NCBI RefSeq assembly: GCF_024343675.1 | Contig: NZ_RJUD01000097.1 | Coordinates: 124,001 to 188,000, forward strand | Length of the DNA: 64,000 nt | From: Lacihabitans sp. CS3-21 | GTDB taxonomy: Bacteria > Bacteroidota > Bacteroidia > Cytophagales > Spirosomataceae | Direction of reading: 5' to 3' | In this document: piece by piece, positions 26,965 through 35,464 of the stretch | How positions within the stretch are numbered: position 1 is the first letter of the stretch | Layout: every line of letters begins with the position of its first letter | Notes under the pieces: generated by a model | Told to the model about the DNA's origin: nothing | The model's input: only the letters and a program-made list of their open reading frames with translations | Databases searched by the model: none | Translations under genes and position numbers: made by a program

Positions 26965-27032
26965 CACTGGCTTAACACACCTCAGGTTTAGTTAGTCTAC
27001 TTTTGTACCAGAATTTTAACGTTCATTTAACA
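26961..27032 (+). promoter_or_regulatory. Phased TTAAC direct repeats, PhoB/PhoP-box-like operator
   Basis: TTAAC occurs at 26961, 26972, 27016 and 27027. The two pairs have an 11-base period (TTAACA-N5-TTAACA in the first) and are themselves 44 bases apart, four periods. This is the geometry of PhoB/PhoP-type boxes bound by OmpR-family regulators. The first pair lies just upstream of the promoter box at 26998-27005, where an activator would act; the second lies between that box and the regulator's own start codon. Autoregulation by the product of 27043-27726 is the likely meaning. Confidence 0.55.
26998..27005 (+). promoter_or_regulatory. -7 box of the response-regulator promoter
   Basis: TACTTTTG matches TAnnTTTG, 37 bases before the ATG at 27043. 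The usual upstream TTTG is missing; the TTAAC repeats occupy that region, as expected of an activator-dependent promoter. Confidence 0.5.
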
Positions 27033-27042
27033 AATAATAAAT

Positions 27043-27726
27043 ATGGCTAAAAAAGTACTTGTCATTGACGACGACGCAGACATACTTGAGCTATTGATTT
27101 ATAATCTAGAAAAAGAAGGTTATGAGGTAAAATCTGCAGCAAATGGCCTTGAGGGCATAGAAGCAGCCAAACAATTTATGCCAGATTTGATATTGATGGA
27201 TATTATGATGCCCATTATGGATGGCATTGAAGCCGGAAAAATCATCAAAAGCACAGAAAAACTAAAACACATACATTTACTTTACCTTACAGCCAGAGCT
27301 GAAGAATATTCTGAAGTGGCCGCATTCGAAGTAGGGGCAGACGATTATCTTACCAAGCCTATAAAACCACGTGCACTTTTAAGTAGAATAAATGCTTTTT
27401 TTAGAAAGGAAACCCAAAAAAGTTCAGACGAAGGAGTTTTGCATATTGCAGGATTGACGATAAACAAGGAGACTTATTCTGTCACCAAAGAAGATGGTTC
27501 GGTCGTTGTTTTACCTAAAAAAGAATTTGAAATTCTACATTATCTAGCCACAGTTCCTAATAAAGTTCAGTCAAGAGAAAGCTTACTTCAGAAGATTTGG
27601 GGTTCAGATGTTTTTGTTGTTGAACGTACCATTGACGTTCACATTCGTAAAGTCAGAGAAAAAATTGGCGACCAATATATTGGCACGCTCAAGGGCGTAG
27701 GATATATGTTTAAGACAGATAATTAG
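27043..27726 (+). CDS. PhoB-like OmpR-family response regulator
   Basis: The 227-residue protein has a receiver domain (acidic DDD at 9-11, phosphoacceptor Asp53 in LILMDIMMP, Thr83, Lys105 in YLTKPIKP) and a C-terminal winged-helix DNA-binding domain (LPKKEFEILHYLATVPNKVQ, VVERTIDVHIRKVREKIG, GVGYMF). Together with the histidine kinase 57 bases downstream it forms a two-component system of the PhoB/PhoR type. The family commonly senses phosphate limitation, but no pst or phoU genes are here, so the signal is inferred from kinase similarity and from the upstream TTAAC repeats. The start ATG gives MAKKVLVIDD, the normal N-terminus. Confidence 0.93.
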   Translation: MAKKVLVIDDDADILELLIYNLEKEGYEVKSAANGLEGIEAAKQFMPDLILMDIMMPIMDGIEAGKIIKSTEKLKHIHLLYLTARAEEYSEVAAFEVGADDYLTKPIKPRALLSRINAFFRKETQKSSDEGVLHIAGLTINKETYSVTKEDGSVVVLPKKEFEILHYLATVPNKVQSRESLLQKIWGSDVFVVERTIDVHIRKVREKIGDQYIGTLKGVGYMFKTDN

Positions 27727-27783
27727 CATAAAATTTGCTTTATAGCCTATAAAACCCCAATTTCGTTGTGCTAAAGATTACGT

Positions 27784-28830
27784 ATGTTCTTATCGCCTAG
27801 GTGGATTTCTCTTTTTGCATCGCTACTTGTTTCTAGTATTACTACTGGCTTCCTGAGTTTTGTACCTGAGGTAAACTTGGCTATGTTATTTATTGCAGCC
27901 ATTGGTAGTTTCTTTTCTACCTTCTTTTTTATGTTTTATATCATTGACTTACTGGTATTTAAAGAAGTAAATGAGATTTATGCTAGCATCCAAAAACTCA
28001 AAATTCGCGACTTCGATATTTCAAGAAAATCACTACTGAAAAGCGTAAACCCACTCAAAAAACTCAATAGGGAAATTTCTAATTATGTCAGCAAAAAACA
28101 AGAGGAGATTGATGAGCTAAAACGGATGGAGATTTTCCGAAGGGAGTTTTTGGCTGACGTTTCTCATGAACTAAAAACCCCCATTTTTGCAGCTCAGGGC
28201 TTTGTACATACGCTTATTGATGGTGCATTAGAAGATCCAGTTATAGCCGAAAGATTCTTGAAAAAAGCCGCCAAAAGCCTAGATGGTTTGGATATTCTGG
28301 TAAGAGACCTTGTGGTGCTTTCCCAGGTAGAAACCGGCGACATAAAAATGATATTTGGAGCTTTTGATATTTTAGAATTGGTCAAAGAGATATTCGAACA
28401 GCTTGAAAATAAGGCCAATAAAAGAAACACAACGTTGGTATATAAACCCAAAGACCTGAGAGAATGTTGGGTGTATGGAGATAAGCAACGCCTGTCTCAA
28501 GTGCTGATAAACTTGATAGATAACGCGATAAAATATGGCCGTGATAACGGTAAAGTATTGGTTGAACTCAATGCAGAAAACAAGAAAGTAGAAATAGTTA
28601 TAGAAGATAATGGTCCGGGCATTCCACAAGATCAACTCCCTAGGATATTTGAACGTTTTTATAAAGTTGACAAAAGTCGATCACGAGAAGTAGGTGGTAC
28701 AGGATTGGGCTTGGCCATCGTAAAACATATCTTAAACGCCCACGATTCTACCATAAACGTAACCTCAAAAATAGACAAAGGCACAAGATTTACGTTCCAT
28801 TTGGCCAAACCACCCAAGGAAATTGCGTAG
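27784..28830 (+). CDS. PhoR-like sensor histidine kinase
   Basis: The 348-residue kinase has two N-terminal transmembrane helices (about 8-26 and 32-58) with almost no periplasmic loop, a linker helix, a HisKA domain with His128 in DVSHELKTPIFAAQGF, and a HATPase domain with N box LIDNAIKYG, G1 DNGPGIP, F box IFERFYKVDKSRSR and G2 GGTGLGLAIV. The lack of an extracellular sensor domain and of PAS or HAMP regions means signals probably come through membrane partners, as for PhoR with the Pst transporter. It is transcribed with the response regulator. The -7 box of the next gene overlaps its TAG stop. Confidence 0.93.
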   Translation: MFLSPRWISLFASLLVSSITTGFLSFVPEVNLAMLFIAAIGSFFSTFFFMFYIIDLLVFKEVNEIYASIQKLKIRDFDISRKSLLKSVNPLKKLNREISNYVSKKQEEIDELKRMEIFRREFLADVSHELKTPIFAAQGFVHTLIDGALEDPVIAERFLKKAAKSLDGLDILVRDLVVLSQVETGDIKMIFGAFDILELVKEIFEQLENKANKRNTTLVYKPKDLRECWVYGDKQRLSQVLINLIDNAIKYGRDNGKVLVELNAENKKVEIVIEDNGPGIPQDQLPRIFERFYKVDKSRSREVGGTGLGLAIVKHILNAHDSTINVTSKIDKGTRFTFHLAKPPKEIA

Positions 28831-28835
28831 CTTTG
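28800..28835 (+). promoter_or_regulatory. Candidate promoter for the RluA-type synthase
   Basis: TTTG (28800-28803), 24 bases, TAGCTTTG (28828-28835). The second box begins in the TAG stop codon of the kinase gene; a transcript would start about 15 bases before ATG 28858. Confidence 0.4.
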
Positions 28836-28857
28836 TACTGTAATAACAAACGGCAGG

Positions 28858-29610
28858 ATGGATTTAAGTAGGTTTAAAAAAGCACCAAAGAATTTAGATT
28901 TTAAAGAGTTAGTGATTTTTGAGAATGATAACTATATGGTTATCAATAAACCGCCATTTGTACCTTCGTTAGACGAACGCACCGCCGATCGCTCTATAAG
29001 CATTCTGAAACTTGCCCGCGAAACTTACGGAGATGTGCAGCTTTGCCATAGATTAGACAAAGAAACTTCTGGAGCGTTGGTCATTGCAAAAAATCCTGAG
29101 GCATACCGAAACCTCGCCATGCAGTTTGAGCACCGTGAAGTGCAAAAAGAATATCACGCCGTGGTAAATGGTTTGCATGATTTTGATTCTATCTCTGTCT
29201 TTTTGCCCATAGCACCACTAAAAGACGGCACCGCAGTAAGAATAGACAAGGCAAAAGGCAAAATGGCCGAAACGATATTCTTTACCATCAGAAAATATAC
29301 GAGACACACTTTGGTGAAGTGTATTCCTATCACAGGTCGTATGCACCAGATACGTGTTCACTTGCAATGTCTCAAAGCCCCAATTGTTTGTGACCCTACT
29401 TATGGCGGCGAAATGGTTTTCCTTTCAGACATCAAACGAAAGTTTAACCTTAAAAATGACACCGAAGAACTACCCTTGATGAAAAGAGTGGCCCTACACG
29501 CCCACACCATCAAGTTTCATGACTTGGACGGTCAAGTAATAGAAGCCACTGCCCCATACCCCAACGATTTCGAAGTTTTGGTAAATCAGCTGGAGAAGTT
29601 TGCTAGGTGA
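28858..29610 (+). CDS. RluA-family 23S rRNA/tRNA pseudouridine synthase without S4 domain
   Basis: The 250-residue protein carries the RluA signature LCHRLDKETSGALVIAKN, with the catalytic Asp in HRLD, plus GRMHQIRVHLQ and VALHAHTIKF downstream. It isomerises uridine to pseudouridine in RNA. It lacks the N-terminal S4 RNA-binding domain of RluC/RluD, beginning almost directly with YMVINKPPFVPSLD, so it belongs to the short RluA/TruC-like group; the exact target base cannot be told. It ends 2 bases before the converging end of eboF, with no terminator hairpin between. Confidence 0.92.
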   Translation: MDLSRFKKAPKNLDFKELVIFENDNYMVINKPPFVPSLDERTADRSISILKLARETYGDVQLCHRLDKETSGALVIAKNPEAYRNLAMQFEHREVQKEYHAVVNGLHDFDSISVFLPIAPLKDGTAVRIDKAKGKMAETIFFTIRKYTRHTLVKCIPITGRMHQIRVHLQCLKAPIVCDPTYGGEMVFLSDIKRKFNLKNDTEELPLMKRVALHAHTIKFHDLDGQVIEATAPYPNDFEVLVNQLEKFAR

Positions 29611-29612
29611 AT

Positions 29613-30992
29613 TTATTCTTTTATTTTTCCAAAAACACTCTTCCAAATAACAGAATAAACATCCGTGGCGGCTATCTCTTTTTGGTTAATAACTTGATTA
29701 GTAATGAGTACGGGGTAGTATTCTTTGTCAATGTCTAAAGAGCCGTGTGAGCCTTTAATGAGCGTAGCGTCTAATGGAATTACGTCCATTCGGTATCTAA
29801 ATCCGAGGAGTTTTCTGGCCAATTTATAGGCTGCTCGTAGTTTTATAAAAGGATTTGCGGGATTCATGAACATCTCCACAGGATCGTAGCCAGGTTTGTT
29901 GTGTATGTCCACACTTCTTGCAAAGTCAGGAGCGAGTTTGTCATCGTTCCAATAATAATAGGTAAACCAGCTATCGGCTTTGGCCATCAATATGAAATCT
30001 CCAGCCCTCTCGTGGTTGATATGATGCTCTTGCTTTTCGTTTTCATCCATTACCAACTTTACACCTTCTATTTTTTTCAAAATACTTTTTACACGGGACT
30101 TTTCTTTCGGGTCGTTTACATAAATGTGGGCTATTTGGTGGTCTGCCACTGCAAAAGCTTTTGAAGCTCCAGCATCTAATAGTTCATGTCCGGCTTCCAC
30201 ACGTATGGCCAATAAACCGTTTTCTCGTAAAATTCTGTTGATATGAATTGGTCGTGAAACGTTGTTAATGCCATATTCAGAAAGCAAAATGATGTTGGCA
30301 TTTTGCTGCTCATAGTAAGTTACCAATTCTTCAACAAGAGCATCTATTTCATTTAATTCTTTGGCTATTTTAGAGAAATCAGTCCCGAATTTCTGCATAC
30401 AGTAATCCAAATGCGGCAAATAAATAAGTGTGAGCGTGGGGTCATTTTCTCTATCTACCTCCATAGAAGCATTTGCTATCCATTTGGAGCACTCAATATT
30501 GGCTCCTGGTCCCCAAAATTTAAACAACGGAAATGTTCCAAACTTCTTTTGGAGTTTATCTCTCAAGTCAGCCGGGTAAGAATAACAATCAGGCATTTTT
30601 ACACCATCCGAATGGTATTGTGGGCGAGGAGTCACTGAAAAATCGGCTGAGGAGTACATGTTGTACCACCAGAACATTTTCGAACTTGTAAAATTGGGAT
30701 TTTTGCGTTTGGCGGCATCCCAAATTTTTTCGCCATGTACCAATTTGTTGGATTGCTTCCAGAATTTTATTTCAGAAGCCTCGTGGTCATACCATCCATT
30801 GCCCACAATGCCATGTTCTGCGGGTGTCTTTCCAGTCACGTAACAACTTTGTGCGGTAGTTGTAACTGCTGGAAATGCTGGTTTTATGTGCGTAAGGTTA
30901 TTTTTGGAAATATATTTTTGCAAAAAAGGCGTATGCTCACCAATCACACTTGTACTCAATCCTACAATATCAATTACTACTGTTTTTTGCAT
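29613..30992 (-). CDS. eboF: EboF-like alkaline phosphatase / nucleotide pyrophosphatase family protein
   Basis: The 459-residue protein starts MQKTVVIDIVGLSTSVIG, with the first metal-binding Asp at residue 8, and has the nucleophile region FPAVTTTAQSCYVTGKTPAE followed by HGIVGNGWYD, the pattern of type I phosphodiesterase / nucleotide pyrophosphatases. Further metal ligands fall in LIYLPHLDYCMQKFG, LLSEYGINNV and LIKGSHGSLD. It is the last gene of the ebo operon, 85 bases after eboE, where a phosphatase of this family is typically found. There is no signal peptide, so it should act in the cytoplasm. The natural substrate, perhaps a phosphorylated isoprenoid or polyol intermediate, is unknown. 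Confidence 0.85.
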   Translation of the reverse strand: MQKTVVIDIVGLSTSVIGEHTPFLQKYISKNNLTHIKPAFPAVTTTAQSCYVTGKTPAEHGIVGNGWYDHEASEIKFWKQSNKLVHGEKIWDAAKRKNPNFTSSKMFWWYNMYSSADFSVTPRPQYHSDGVKMPDCYSYPADLRDKLQKKFGTFPLFKFWGPGANIECSKWIANASMEVDRENDPTLTLIYLPHLDYCMQKFGTDFSKIAKELNEIDALVEELVTYYEQQNANIILLSEYGINNVSRPIHINRILRENGLLAIRVEAGHELLDAGASKAFAVADHQIAHIYVNDPKEKSRVKSILKKIEGVKLVMDENEKQEHHINHERAGDFILMAKADSWFTYYYWNDDKLAPDFARSVDIHNKPGYDPVEMFMNPANPFIKLRAAYKLARKLLGFRYRMDVIPLDATLIKGSHGSLDIDKEYYPVLITNQVINQKEIAATDVYSVIWKSVFGKIKE

Positions 30993-31077
30993 TTATTTCT
31001 ATATTTTACCAAAAAATACCTCTATTTATTCAATCACTGAATCATTCAAAATAATAATCATTCATTCCTTAATTCAT
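30993..31077 (-). repeat. Imperfect ATTCA/ATCATTCA repeats in the eboE-eboF spacer
   Basis: Plus-strand bases about 31029-31088 read as variants of ATTCA, AATCA and ATCATTCA, crossing into the last codons of eboE. The pattern is low in complexity and irregular. A TTATTTTG-like box within it could act as a weak internal promoter for eboF. Confidence 0.4.
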
Positions 31078-32277
31078 TCAATCATTGAGAAGCCCCTTTA
31101 CCCAATTGATTTCTCTTATAATCGATTCATTAAGAGGAGCTTGGAACTCAGTTGGCAAAACTCCCCAAGTGTAAGTTTCGATTTCAAGATGATGTGTAAA
31201 TGGCATGTTTTTATGCACTCTGATTGTTTCTACAATGTCTGATTGTGTTGATCCCAGCAAACCATAATTCTCCAAGAATAGTGGAACATGAAAATGCACC
31301 CGCCATTCACTGATGTTTTCATGAAAACCAGCGATAGCCTCGGATAGATCAGGAAATTTCAAGAAACTTCCGTCTTTTTGTAGTGCCACCACTTGGTGCA
31401 AATATGTGGGTTCGTTATATTGGGCTATCGTTTTAAGTTTTTCGTCTGCATTTTCAGAAAAATCGACTTTTACCGCTGAACTTATTTGGATTTTTCCCAC
31501 TTTAAGTCCTTCATTATCAAGTTTATTGATAACATCTTGCGGATTTTCAAAACCAACTGCGAAATGACAAACATCATAGCAAAGCGTTATGTGTTTTTTG
31601 ATTAAAGAAATAGCATCCTCGGCTGAATATCCCTTGTTGGCTAGATGTTTAATTCCCATTGGAAGCAAATATGCCTTGTACCAATTGATGAATTCATCCG
31701 AATTTTCTAAAATACCATCGGGTTCTGGCTCAATGTCTAAATGCAGTATTTTCCCAGTTTTTTCGAAAATATCTATCAAAACTTCAACGACCAATAAAAT
31801 ATTTTTTGTAGCTGTTTGGGTTGCATTCTCTAAACTTTCGAGCGTATTCCACCAAAAACGATAGGAGAGAGGTGAGGTTGAGATTCCACCTTCTTCTAGG
31901 TTTTCGGGCAATAATTTGGCTAAAAGCTCAAAAATTCTGATGGTATAATCAGTCCGATCTTTGGTGGTCCAGTCGGGTGCGTGTACTTGGTCTTTTACTA
32001 CCACGTTGTGGAAATTTCCGTACGGAAATCCGTTCATCGTAAAAACATAAACTTCGTTTGCTTCAAGCCAATTTTTAAAATCCTCAAAATTCTCATTTTC
32101 GGATAAATCTATGCTGGCTTGGTTGGCCAGTCTAAGTCCGAGTCCCATGGGTTCTATCGGACAAACCGCAGCTTTTATTTCTGGAATGCTGGTTTTAAGT
32201 ACCGAAAAATGCTCTTTCCAGTCTTCTCCTGGGTGAATATTGCTGCAATAGCTGAGTTGGCCAAATGCTGTTTTCAT
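31078..32277 (-). CDS. eboE: EboE, metabolite traffic protein (TIM-barrel, sugar-isomerase-like)
   Basis: The start is the ATG at 32277 (MKTAFGQLSYCSNIHPGEDW), which matches EboE N-termini; a TTG at 32313 would add 12 unrelated residues. The 399-residue protein looks like a xylose-isomerase-type TIM barrel: LHLDIEPEPDGIL, ITLCYDVCHFAVGFENPQD, KIQISSAVKVDF, WRVHFHVPLFLENYG, HHLEIETYTWGVLP. In the ebo cluster it is grouped with genes needed to move or mature secondary metabolite precursors (scytonemin monomer export in a cyanobacterium); the reaction is unknown. It lies 66 bases downstream of eboD. Confidence 0.9.
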   Translation of the reverse strand: MKTAFGQLSYCSNIHPGEDWKEHFSVLKTSIPEIKAAVCPIEPMGLGLRLANQASIDLSENENFEDFKNWLEANEVYVFTMNGFPYGNFHNVVVKDQVHAPDWTTKDRTDYTIRIFELLAKLLPENLEEGGISTSPLSYRFWWNTLESLENATQTATKNILLVVEVLIDIFEKTGKILHLDIEPEPDGILENSDEFINWYKAYLLPMGIKHLANKGYSAEDAISLIKKHITLCYDVCHFAVGFENPQDVINKLDNEGLKVGKIQISSAVKVDFSENADEKLKTIAQYNEPTYLHQVVALQKDGSFLKFPDLSEAIAGFHENISEWRVHFHVPLFLENYGLLGSTQSDIVETIRVHKNMPFTHHLEIETYTWGVLPTEFQAPLNESIIREINWVKGLLND

Positions 32278-32343
32278 AGTTTTAAGATTTACCGCATGAT
32301 TGCTATTACGCAAGGTCTTTAATCTGTTTTTTTTACAAAAGTT

Positions 32344-33492
32344 TTAGTAATTCAATTTTTCAAGTTCATCTACCGCTTGTTTCATCGCCTCAAAATCGAC
32401 TTCGTGAATTTCTTTCCCTTTGCCCAATTTCTCCAAAATCGTAATAGTCAATTCGCCTCCCAAATGCTCTCTGAATTCATTTAAACCTTCCCAAAGATTC
32501 AATTTGTCATTTTCTCCAAGTGCAGTGTGAAACAATGTAAAGCCCAGTTTTTTAAGTAAAATAAGGATTCTATCTACCTCTTGCTGAGTAATAAGACCGA
32601 GTATTTTGGAATAAACAGAATCTAAAGCAATTCCAATAGCAACTGCCTCACCATGTCGGATTTCGAAATTGGTCAAATATTCCAATTTGTGAGCGGCCCA
32701 GTGTCCAAAATCAAGCGGTCTAGCAGAACCCAGTTCAAACGGATCACCACTAGAAATGTGATTGGTATGTAGAGCAGCTGAGCGGAAAATCTGCTCGCTC
32801 ATTACCTCCATATTTCGGTTTGCCATGGCTTCGGCATTGGCTTCTAACCATTCAAAAAAAGGCAAATCTTTAATTAAAGCAACTTTTACGGCTTCCGAAA
32901 TTCCCGATCGCCAATCTCTATCCGAAAGGCTCTTTAGGAAATTTGAATCATTAAACACAGCAACAGGTGGAGCAAAGGTGCCTAAGAAATTCTTTTTTCC
33001 AAGAAAATTAACGCCATTTTTTACTCCAACTCCAGAATCATTTTGAGAAAGAACTGTTGTAGGAATTCTGATATGTTTTACCCCGCGATGAGCAATACAA
33101 GAAGCATAGCCCACCATGTCCAAAAACGCCCCTCCACCAATGGCTGCCACAAACGAATGCCTATCTATACCATGCTCATTGATGGCCAAAAGAGCTTTTT
33201 CGAGATATTGTGGGTCGTTTTTTACGAACTCACCGCCAGGCAGAACTATTATTTCTTCAACCAGTGTAATATTTTGGATGGTCTGAAAATAAGTAGCGAT
33301 ATTTTCTTGAAGATATTTATGATTTTCAGAGACACCTGCGTCTATTAAAAATAATATTTTTTTATGGAAACTACTGTCCCCAAAGTTTTCAAGAAAGTTT
33401 TTAAATTCTTGATTATCAGTAGAAAAAAGGTGTTCAGTGAAAACAATATTAAAACTGAACGGAACCTCAAAGGCCTGTCTTATAAACTTCAT
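32344..33492 (-). CDS. eboD: EboD, 3-dehydroquinate-synthase-like enzyme
   Basis: The 382-residue protein is homologous to AroB/2-epi-5-epi-valiolone synthases: an NAD-binding GGGAFLDMVGYAS, substrate loop RIPTTVLSQNDSGVGVKNGV, and zinc ligands Glu200 (SGISEAVK), His264 (DFGHWAAHKLE) and His280 (RHGEAVAIGI). In AroB the corresponding stretch is GHTFGH, so the active-site surroundings differ and an authentic shikimate role is unlikely; ebo clusters carry their own copy beside other ebo genes. It probably cyclises a sugar phosphate into a carbocycle. It follows eboC by 41 bases. A second, housekeeping aroB would be expected elsewhere in the genome. Confidence 0.9.
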   Translation of the reverse strand: MKFIRQAFEVPFSFNIVFTEHLFSTDNQEFKNFLENFGDSSFHKKILFLIDAGVSENHKYLQENIATYFQTIQNITLVEEIIVLPGGEFVKNDPQYLEKALLAINEHGIDRHSFVAAIGGGAFLDMVGYASCIAHRGVKHIRIPTTVLSQNDSGVGVKNGVNFLGKKNFLGTFAPPVAVFNDSNFLKSLSDRDWRSGISEAVKVALIKDLPFFEWLEANAEAMANRNMEVMSEQIFRSAALHTNHISSGDPFELGSARPLDFGHWAAHKLEYLTNFEIRHGEAVAIGIALDSVYSKILGLITQQEVDRILILLKKLGFTLFHTALGENDKLNLWEGLNEFREHLGGELTITILEKLGKGKEIHEVDFEAMKQAVDELEKLNY

Positions 33493-33533
33493 TTAGGATT
33501 GAATAAAAATAAAATACTCCTCATATCAGCAAC

Positions 33534-34415
33534 TTATGTTACAGCAAAAACTTTTGCTAGTTTTATCGATATCGGAAGTAAAATTAGTACAAAAAGAGCA
33601 ATAACAAAATTGCCCGAAACAGACACCCAAGCTGCATCCATCACTATTAAAGCCAACACGCCAGCCTTTACAGCCTTGCCTATATTTGGCCCTATTGGGT
33701 TTGATATGGCTTTTACTAAGGGTTTAAAAATCAAATAAATATGAAGTCCAACAAAAATAAGCGTTAGCCATAAATTGTCTAACCTGTAAGAAATTACTAA
33801 CTGCGAAATACTCACAGTGACATACAAAAACGCCGCAAAATATAAAGTGCTTTTATTTCCCCCATGTACTTCGCCTCTGCTAATCATCGTAATAGCCGCA
33901 ATATAACAGACTGGTAAAATGCCAAGCCACCACCATTCTGTAACGGTATTGGGAACGATGGACATGCCCAAAATGAGATTTCCCCCTCGACAAAGCCCCA
34001 TGTTAATCGGCCCCAAAAATGAATGATGTTTGCCATATTTATCATAAATAAGTGCCGAAAAGGCTACTAATAAGGCTATTACCCCACTCAATGAATTATT
34101 CAAAAATCCTGCAATAATTCCTATCAAAAGAAGCATGCTTCCGAAAATCCAGGCGTTTTTTAAACTTATCTTTCCACTAGGAATAGCTCTTTCAGGACGT
34201 TCGATCTTGTCTAATTCCAAATCAAAAATATCATTGAAAACTATCCCTCCTCCGTATAATCCAATTGTAGAAATACATAGAAGTATTGTTCCAATAGGAT
34301 TTAGCATTGCAATTGGAGTGGCAAAACTCGCAATGGCAACACCTGCCAAAATATCAGCGATTGCTGTAACTATGTTGGCAGGACGAGATAGTTGTAAATA
34401 TGCTTTTATTTTCAA
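33534..34415 (-). CDS. eboC: EboC, UbiA-like prenyltransferase
   Basis: The hydrophobic protein has about eight or nine membrane helices and the UbiA Asp-rich motif NDIFDLELDKIERPERAIPS; a second acidic site is near ALIYDKYGKHH. EboC prenylates an unknown small acceptor in the membrane. No ATG lies near the expected N-terminus. TTG at 34415 gives MKIKAYLQLSRPANIVTAIA, which matches EboC homologues and follows the eboB stop by 7 bases; a TTG at 34451 would overlap eboB by 29 bases. I chose 34415. Translation is probably coupled to eboB. Confidence 0.88.
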   Translation of the reverse strand: MKIKAYLQLSRPANIVTAIADILAGVAIASFATPIAMLNPIGTILLCISTIGLYGGGIVFNDIFDLELDKIERPERAIPSGKISLKNAWIFGSMLLLIGIIAGFLNNSLSGVIALLVAFSALIYDKYGKHHSFLGPINMGLCRGGNLILGMSIVPNTVTEWWWLGILPVCYIAAITMISRGEVHGGNKSTLYFAAFLYVTVSISQLVISYRLDNLWLTLIFVGLHIYLIFKPLVKAISNPIGPNIGKAVKAGVLALIVMDAAWVSVSGNFVIALFVLILLPISIKLAKVFAVT

Positions 34416-34422
34416 AATAAAC

Positions 34423-35442
34423 TTAGCTAATGAAAATAGAATTTTTGTCAACCCTTGGAATCTGTCCTCCTCTTAAAACGGTGTTTCCATTAAACTTCAA
34501 ACTTTGGTCAATTTCTTGAGGTGTTTCGAAGTCAGAAACGTTGATTTGTCCACTTTGTGCGAAGGCATCAATAGCGTTTTGGTAGCAAACCAACTTTATG
34601 GCTTCGTCTGAAATGCCCATGATTTTCATCAATGCGGCTGTTTTGGGCACAGCTAAAGGATCACTGATTCCCCAGTCTGCCGCCGAATTTATCATGATAC
34701 GTTCAGGACCATATTTTTTTACCAATTCTACCATGCGTTCATTGCCCATTTTTGTAAAAGGATAAATGGTAAATGCAGCCCAGAAACCTTTGTCCAAAAC
34801 ACTTTCGACTGTTTCTTCATTGTTGTGGTCAATGATGACCATTCTCGGATCAATACCATGTTCTAAAGCGATTGACATGCTCAATTCTGTTCCTTTCTTT
34901 TTGTCTCGGTGTGGTGTATGTACTTGCACTGGTAAACTAGCCTCTTTTGACATTTCTAGTTGCTGACGATAATATTTTTCTTCGGCCGCAGTTTGGTCAT
35001 CAAAGCCAATTTCTCCAACTCCTACTACGCCTTCTTTGTAAAGAAACAAGGGTAGTATTTCCATAACTTCCTCAGCTAGAGCTTCGTTATTTGCCTCTCT
35101 AGAATTCAAACCGATGGTGCAATAGTGCTTAATGCCAAATTGTGATGAACGAAAACGCTCCCATCCTACTAAACTGCTGTAATAATCTTTAAAAGATGCC
35201 AAACCTGTTCGGGGTTGTCCAAGCCAAAATGCGGGCTCTATGATGGCCACCACACCAGCATCTACGAGGGCAGTATAGTCATCGGTCGTTCTTGAGGACA
35301 TATGAATATGTGGGTCAAAGAATTTCATCCCTTTAACATAGTCCATGTAGTTGGCCTGAATGGTTTTAGACATTTCATGCTCTTCGGCGGTACCTTCAAA
35401 GTGTGAAGGGTTTTGTTTTATTTCTGATTCTTTTTGGCACAT
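34423..35442 (-). CDS. eboB: EboB, TatD-like metal-dependent hydrolase
   Basis: The 339-residue product has the amidohydrolase metal motif FFDPHIHMSSRTTDDY near residue 45, then VGVGEIGFDD, LPVQVHTPHRDKKKG, MVIIDHNNEE and MINSAADWGISDP as later ligand regions, as in TatD-family hydrolases and EboB. Cytoplasmic by absence of a signal peptide. The ATG at 35442 lies 22 bases after eboA; an inner ATG at residue 24 (MSKTIQANYMDY) is an alternative, since homologues often start close to the HIH motif. Its substrate is unknown; a lactone- or ester-like bond in the ebo metabolite is a guess. Confidence 0.9.
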   Translation of the reverse strand: MCQKESEIKQNPSHFEGTAEEHEMSKTIQANYMDYVKGMKFFDPHIHMSSRTTDDYTALVDAGVVAIIEPAFWLGQPRTGLASFKDYYSSLVGWERFRSSQFGIKHYCTIGLNSREANNEALAEEVMEILPLFLYKEGVVGVGEIGFDDQTAAEEKYYRQQLEMSKEASLPVQVHTPHRDKKKGTELSMSIALEHGIDPRMVIIDHNNEETVESVLDKGFWAAFTIYPFTKMGNERMVELVKKYGPERIMINSAADWGISDPLAVPKTAALMKIMGISDEAIKLVCYQNAIDAFAQSGQINVSDFETPQEIDQSLKFNGNTVLRGGQIPRVDKNSIFIS

Positions 35443-35464
35443 TTCAATAAGGGATTTTCTTAAA

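Noticed and set aside
31029-31088. Repeated ATTCA units considered as a CRISPR or tandem array
   Set aside because: The units are irregular, very short and lack spacers of constant length, so they are only low-complexity DNA.
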